Assembly: GCA_031763025.1 (NCBI GenBank) | Contig: JASSKH010000002.1 | Coordinates: 16,041,968 to 16,105,967, forward strand | From: Macrocystis pyrifera | Lineage: Eukaryota; Sar; Phaeophyceae; Laminariales; Laminariaceae | DNA length: 64,000 nt | Direction: 5' to 3' | Shown here: positions 59,257-64,000 of the stretch, piece by piece | How positions within the stretch are numbered: the stretch's first letter is position 1 | Layout: every line of letters starts with the position of its first letter | Program-made: the position numbers and the translations under genes | The notes under the pieces: model-generated | Database searches by the model: none | Seen by the model: only the letters and a program-made list of their open reading frames with translations | What the model was told of the DNA's origin: nothing

Positions 59257-59583
59257 CTTTTTTTTTTTTTTTTTTTTATCCATCACTTTTACTTCCCAGC
59301 CCACTCGTAGGAGGTTTTACCCTCGACGATCTTCTGGACAAGCCGTGGTCACAGGTGTCGTCCCTTCTCCCCCCCGGTACGTGCCTTTATTTTTTGTCGC
59401 GCATAGGGTTCAACATTCCCACTGCTCGTCGATTTTCATCGAATGTACTCACGCTTTCGCGCTTTCCGCTTATCAATTTTTTATGCAAGAAAAAGTCCCT
59501 ATGAGCATGCACTCGGTGGGACTTGAACCCACGAAATTGATCTTGACAGGCACGCGGACCACCTACCAAGCCACCGGGGCGGC
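59257..59583 (-). mobile_element. tRNA-derived SINE, copy 3
   Basis: Third copy. The B box reads GGGTTCAAGTCCC, closer to a real tRNA, and the anticodon-like loop TGTCAAGATC differs from copies 1 and 2. It lacks the GTAGCCAA stretch in the body. Ends near GCCACCGGGG at 59580, where the R1 module resumes. Confidence 0.85.
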
Positions 59584-60290
59584 TTTGCATGGTCAACATA
59601 GATTTTTTTTAACGTAGTATGTATGTGGCAACAAGCATCATCACTCTTCTTGCTAGTGCTACTAAAAAATAATATTATAACTTCTGAGTGCGTAGGATTC
59701 AATACTTTTTATTAATCAATAAAGCGGTGAGAGATATTCAAAATACAACAGCAGCAGTGCGATGCGAAAAGCAGTAGGCTGACAAAAAATAAATATTATT
59801 TGAATAGAGTGTGTTGTGTGTCTTTCGGTGTTGTGTTTTCTTAATTTCGTCTCATCGAGTTCGGCAAACGTACGTGCCAGGTATGTGTGTATACCTATGA
59901 AGAGTACTACATACAGCAGGAGTACATGGCCTTCTTCCTCACTGTTTCAACCCTTTCAAGTGTCTGTCATATAACCTAGATCCGGGGTGGTCGTAGAGCA
60001 AGCTCTTCCTCTCTCCCCTCCCCAGTTCTGTTTCCAGGGCAAAATCATTTTTGCGTACCATCCCTGAAATTCTGCAACGAGCGGGCAATATTTTCTTTAT
60101 CGCACCGCCTGGCCAACACCGGAGTTTCTTTAACGTATATATGTGTCATCACTCTTATTGCTATTGTTGCTATTAATAAAAACTATTATTGCTGTAACCT
60201 ATATTTTTTTGTAAACCGATCACATACGCACGCTTTGGTCGTGAAGTTCGTGTGATATAGGACTCTGCTCGTTTATTTTGTACACTGGAA
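59584..60290. repeat. R1 module after the SINEs
   Basis: AACGTAGTATGTATGTGGC, CCTATGAAGAGTACTAC, TAGAGCAAGCTCTTCC and CACCGCCTGGCCAACACCGG. No gene seen. Confidence 0.7.
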
Positions 60291-62460
60291 AAATGAATTT
60301 GGTCGCAAGGGTGTTCAGCTGCCTTTTGCTGTATATATCCGGGCGTCACATGATAGAAAGTTCGCCTACGTACATACATTTGGTAGATGCAGCAGCAAAC
60401 AGTGGACTGATAGACAACAATTATTATTTCATAGAGTGTGTTGCGTGTTTCTCAGGTAAATATTGTGTTTTCTTGATTTCGTCTTCCCGAGTTCAGCAAA
60501 TTTACGTACCAGGTATGCATGTGTGTATACCCATGAAGAGTACTACATACAGCAGCAGTATAGCAAGTATTAATAGGATATGGTCTTCTTCCTCACAACT
60601 CTGTTTCAACCCTTTCAAGCGTCACTCTGTCTTATAACCTAGATCCGGGGTGGTCGTAGAGGAAGCTCTTCTCCTCCCTCGCCACAATATTGCAATTGTC
60701 AATTATGTCATGTGCTGTGTGGTAATTTCTGCTCCAGCATCCGAGGGACCAATAACCAAAGATCTGTTTTTCAGGAGTTGTGGATCAGAGGCGTAACAAT
60801 CCTTCATTTTGAACGTATGTAATTTCTTCCAGATGATGCAGTGTTGTTTTCGTTGTTTAGTTTCGAGGGTAAAATCTTTTTGGCGTACCATCACTGAACT
60901 TCTTCAACGAGCTGTCCATATTTTCTTTGGCGTAACGAGGATACCTTTTTCATGTAAACCGATCACATACGCACGTTTTTGTCGTGAAGTTTGTGTTGTT
61001 TGTGATTGGACTTCTGAGCAGCAGTGAGATGACTATTTATATTATTACTTTTAATATTAACAAACAACTACCGAGTTCGTACGTACTTCTGAGCAGCAGT
61101 GAGGGTTATTAAATATACAGCAGTACGTTGCAAAAAGCACTAGGTAGGCTGAGAAAAAAAACCTATCAATTCAATAGACTGCTGAATGAAGAAGTACAAC
61201 AACCCTTTCAAGCCTCTTCATTATAACCTAGATTCGGAGTGGTCGCTAAAACTTTGTTGTTTGATGTTTTTGTCATTCATTGCGTACGGGAAGATCCAAT
61301 GCGTCAGGGACCGATAATATTTTAAACAGGACTTCTTCGTACGTACACAGGTTGTATCATTTCATCTTGATCAGGCCCTTGGCATCGTAAACTGCCGTTT
61401 TCATCGATAATTGCCATTTGCAGCTGTTCATTGCCTGCGGCCCTTAGCCGTTTTTTAAGGCTGCCTGCGGGCCTTAGCTTCGTCGGAGGCCCTTTGAAAG
61501 GCCTCTCGACGAAGGCCCTTGAAGATATATATATTATATTATATATATATATATATAACATTAGTCGAATTTATTCCGATGCCTCACAGGCCTCCGTTGC
61601 CCCCTGCGCGTGCTCTCAGAGCTTGCGGGACCACCGTTCCGGATCGGCCTCCGGCCTTATCATCTTCGTTTCAGAGTTGCCGAGCTGCGGGGCGAAGCCC
61701 GGGGCTTTGCCTTCGAAGTTTCGATTGTTTGTTGTTTTTTTCGTTCTGGCTGCTTTCCCACCCGGTGCCGGGGAGTTTCGAAGCTTTCACGTGTGCCCGC
61801 TCTCGATTTCGCTGAGGTCGGGTTGTCGCGTTATTTTTTTGATGTCCTGCGACCTCTCGAGTGGAACGACTGACGTGTCTGCGAGTTCATGTGCCTGCTA
61901 CCGCCGTGATGTGCGGGGCGTCGCGGCGGCGTCCGAGACGGATGGTTTGCACCAACAAACAAGCGTCATCACTCTTATTGCTAGTGCTATGGATAGATAT
62001 GATTATTACTGTTCAAAGTGTTCGACCACTACCGAGTGCGTGCGATTCAATACTGCTTGTTAATAGCAGCAGTGAGGAGAGTTATTCAAATTACAGCAGC
62101 AGTGCGTTGCGAAAAGCAGTAGGCTGATAGAAAATTAACTATTACTTTAATAGAGTGCGTTGTGGGTTTCTCGGGTATTCTGTTTTTTTGTTTCGTCTCC
62201 CCGAGTTCAGCAAATGTACGTACCGGGCATGTGTGTATACCCATGAAGAGTACTACATACAGCAGGAGTACACGGTCTTCTTCCTCACTGTTTGAACCCT
62301 CTCAAGTCTCTGTCTTATAACCTAGATCCGGATTGGTCGTAGAGCAAGCTCTTCGCCTCCTTCCCCACTACTATGTTGTCGAGCATGCGGTCCTTTCTTT
62401 CATGCCTGCGTATTGTTTTGGGGGAGGGAGACTGACCTTTTAAGTACTGCAGTCCCGCTT
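60291..62460. repeat. Shortened higher-order unit H5
   Basis: Starts as H1 and H4, but at about 61240 (GGAGTGGTCG followed by CTAAAAC) it jumps over some 1.9 kb that the other units have (the decayed MITE and the CCCATTTTGGAGACAA block are missing). It continues with CCAATGCGTCAGGGACC, the hairpin and a diverged GCCTCACAGGCCTCC block. The sequence at 61560-61900 is the most divergent copy. Confidence 0.7.
61478..61514 (+). other. Conserved hairpin of H5
   Basis: CTTCGTCGGAGGCC against GGCCTCTCGACGAAG with loop CTTTGAAA. The arms equal those of H3. Confidence 0.6.
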
Positions 62461-62494
62461 TGTGGACAAACCGCTCCAAATATTCCATGCGGTA

Positions 62495-62568
62495 GTACTG
62501 CAGTCCCATTTTGGGAGAAAACCACATGAAATTAGAGTGCTTTCGTCCTCGAAACGGGACTACAGTAC
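62495..62568. mobile_element. Small inverted-repeat element
   Basis: 74 bp starting GTACTGCAGTCCCATTTT and ending GAAACGGGACTACAGTAC, about 18-bp inverted ends with a few mismatches. The core CCACATGAAATTAGAGTG is also in the H units near 16110, 24440 and 47970, so a common MITE family is likely. Confidence 0.55.
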
Positions 62569-64000
62569 GAAGGGTTGATGGCTTGATCCGCGGAACCAGA
62601 AAATGAAACCAAAACAAAAAAACAGTTTTATCGCCACGTTGTTTGATCAGGTACGCATCAATCTATGCGGTGGCATAACGGGGATACGTTTTTTTTTTGT
62701 AAAAACCGATGACATTCGCGCGCTTTGATCGTGAAGATCGTGCGGTATTGGACTCTGAGCAGCAGTGAGAGTTGTTCCAATTTACAGCAGAGAACGCAGC
62801 AAAACAAAATAGCCTTCTTTTTGTCAAGGAAATATTATAGTCATTCTTGCAACAAACTGTATTTTGTCGCAAGCACGTTCAGTTGAGCACGATTCAGTTG
62901 TGTGCCAGATGTATCCCGCCCTGACCCCCCGTGCATAGTTTGTTTTGTGGTGTCTCATGGTCAGTGAGGGCAACATAAAAATAAACCTTTCGTTCGTTCG
63001 AAACTTGTGTTTATTGGGCATTCTACTACGGGGGGGGAGAGAAGCGGGAAGTTTACAGTGATTAGTTTGATTTTGATGATCGTGGATACAATCCGATCAA
63101 AACACGAAATCAGGCAAAAAATTTCACAAATTCCAAACTGTATTTTGTATACTGGAAAAATGAATTTGGTCGCAAGCGTGTTCAGCTGCCTTGTCAGATA
63201 TATCCGGGCGTCACAGGATAGAAAGCTCGCCTACGTACATACATATTACATGCAGCAGTGATATTTATTAAAATTACACAGCAGTGCGTTGCGAAAAGCA
63301 GTAGGCTGATAAAAAATAGCTACCAGGCATTATTTTAATAGTGTATTGTGTGTTTCTAGGGTTTTGTGTTTTCTTGATTTCGTCTCCCCGAGTTCGGCAA
63401 ATTCACGTACCAGGTATGTGTGTATACTCATGGAAGAGTACTACATACAGCAGGAGTACATGGTCTTCTTCCTCACTGTTTGAACCCTTTCAAGTCTCTG
63501 TCTTATAACCTAGATCCGGCGTGGTCGTAGAGTAAGCTCTTCTCTTCCCTCCCCAATTTTGTTACCAGGGCAAAGTCATTTGTGCGTACCATCACTGAAA
63601 TTCTTCAACGATCTGACTACATTTTCTTTATCTTATCGCACTGCCAGGCCAACACCGGAGTTTTTTTTTTAACGTAATGTATGTGGCAAAAAGCATCATC
63701 ACTCTTATTGCGATTGCTATTCATAAATAAGATTATTATTATTCATAGTTACCGACAACCACCGAGTGCGTAGGATTCAATACTTCTTATTGATAGCAGC
63801 AGTGAGAGTTATTCAAATTACAGCCAGCAGTGCGATGCGAAAAGCAGTAGGCTGATAAAAAAACAACTACCAGGCATTGTTTTAATAGAGTGTGGTGTGT
63901 GTTTCTCGGGTGTTGTGTTTTCTTGATTTCGTCTCCCCAAGTTCAGCAAATTTACTTGCCAGGTATATGTGTATACCCATGCAGAGTACTACATACAGCA
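62569..64000. repeat. R1 modules to the window end
   Basis: Diverged R1 copies: GAATTTGGTCGCAAGCGTG at about 63168, GTATACTCATGGAAGAGTAC at 63422, TAGAGTAAGCTCTTC at 63528, then a second start at 63760. 62580-63000 holds weakly related sequence with no feature I can name. No gene seen. Confidence 0.65.

Overview
This is repeat-dominated nuclear DNA from a eukaryote. Retrotransposons, a tRNA-derived SINE, MITE-like hairpins, long dispersed repeat modules and intron-like GT...AG boundaries are all present, and there is no bacterial gene packing. The reverse transcriptase of the LINE at 18.9-21.3 kb resembles non-LTR elements that I remember from stramenopile algae, brown algae above all. A brown alga or near relative is therefore my best guess, made from memory and unchecked.

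Layout. (1) 1-1271: a short, non-coding derivative of an LTR retroelement. (2) About 1.27-14.59 kb: a minus-strand tandem array of a gene-like family of about 4 kb per unit. Each unit has an upstream leader, a first conserved exon with a Cys-rich zinc-finger-like domain ending at a clear GTGAGT donor, a 1.8-2.6 kb intron full of CTG-rich sub-repeats (CAG on the plus strand), and a second conserved exon with a C-x2-C...H-x2-C finger followed by an OTU-protease-like C-terminal half. Unit A has lost its second exon to the element at its edge; units B, C and D keep both. (3) 14.59-27.55 kb: higher-order repeat units (H1, H2) made of shared modules, interrupted by a 5'-truncated LINE and several 105-bp MITEs. 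(4) 27.55-30.75 kb: one inverted (plus-strand) copy, E, of the same two-exon family. (5) 30.86-32.61 kb: more dispersed modules. (6) 32613-46812: a 14.2-kb Ty3/gypsy chromovirus-type LTR element, coding on the minus strand, flanked by a 4-bp target duplication inside a repeat module. It carries a NADAR (YbiA-like) domain upstream of its protease. (7) 46.81-64 kb: three further higher-order units (H3, H4, H5), a LINE tail copy and three tandem SINEs.

Insertions can be ordered. A decayed MITE at the same place in H1-H4 predates amplification of those units. Sharper MITE copies at 22.0, 25.7 and 30.75 kb came later. The 14-kb LTR element is young: its two 489-bp LTRs differ at about eight positions by eye.

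I see no ordinary single-copy housekeeping gene. The most promising unexplained items are the tandem zinc-finger/OTU-like family with CTG-rich introns, the NADAR domain inside a chromovirus, and a hairpin in all five higher-order units whose differences keep G-U pairing. All coordinates and motif calls were made by eye; nothing was aligned or searched by computer.
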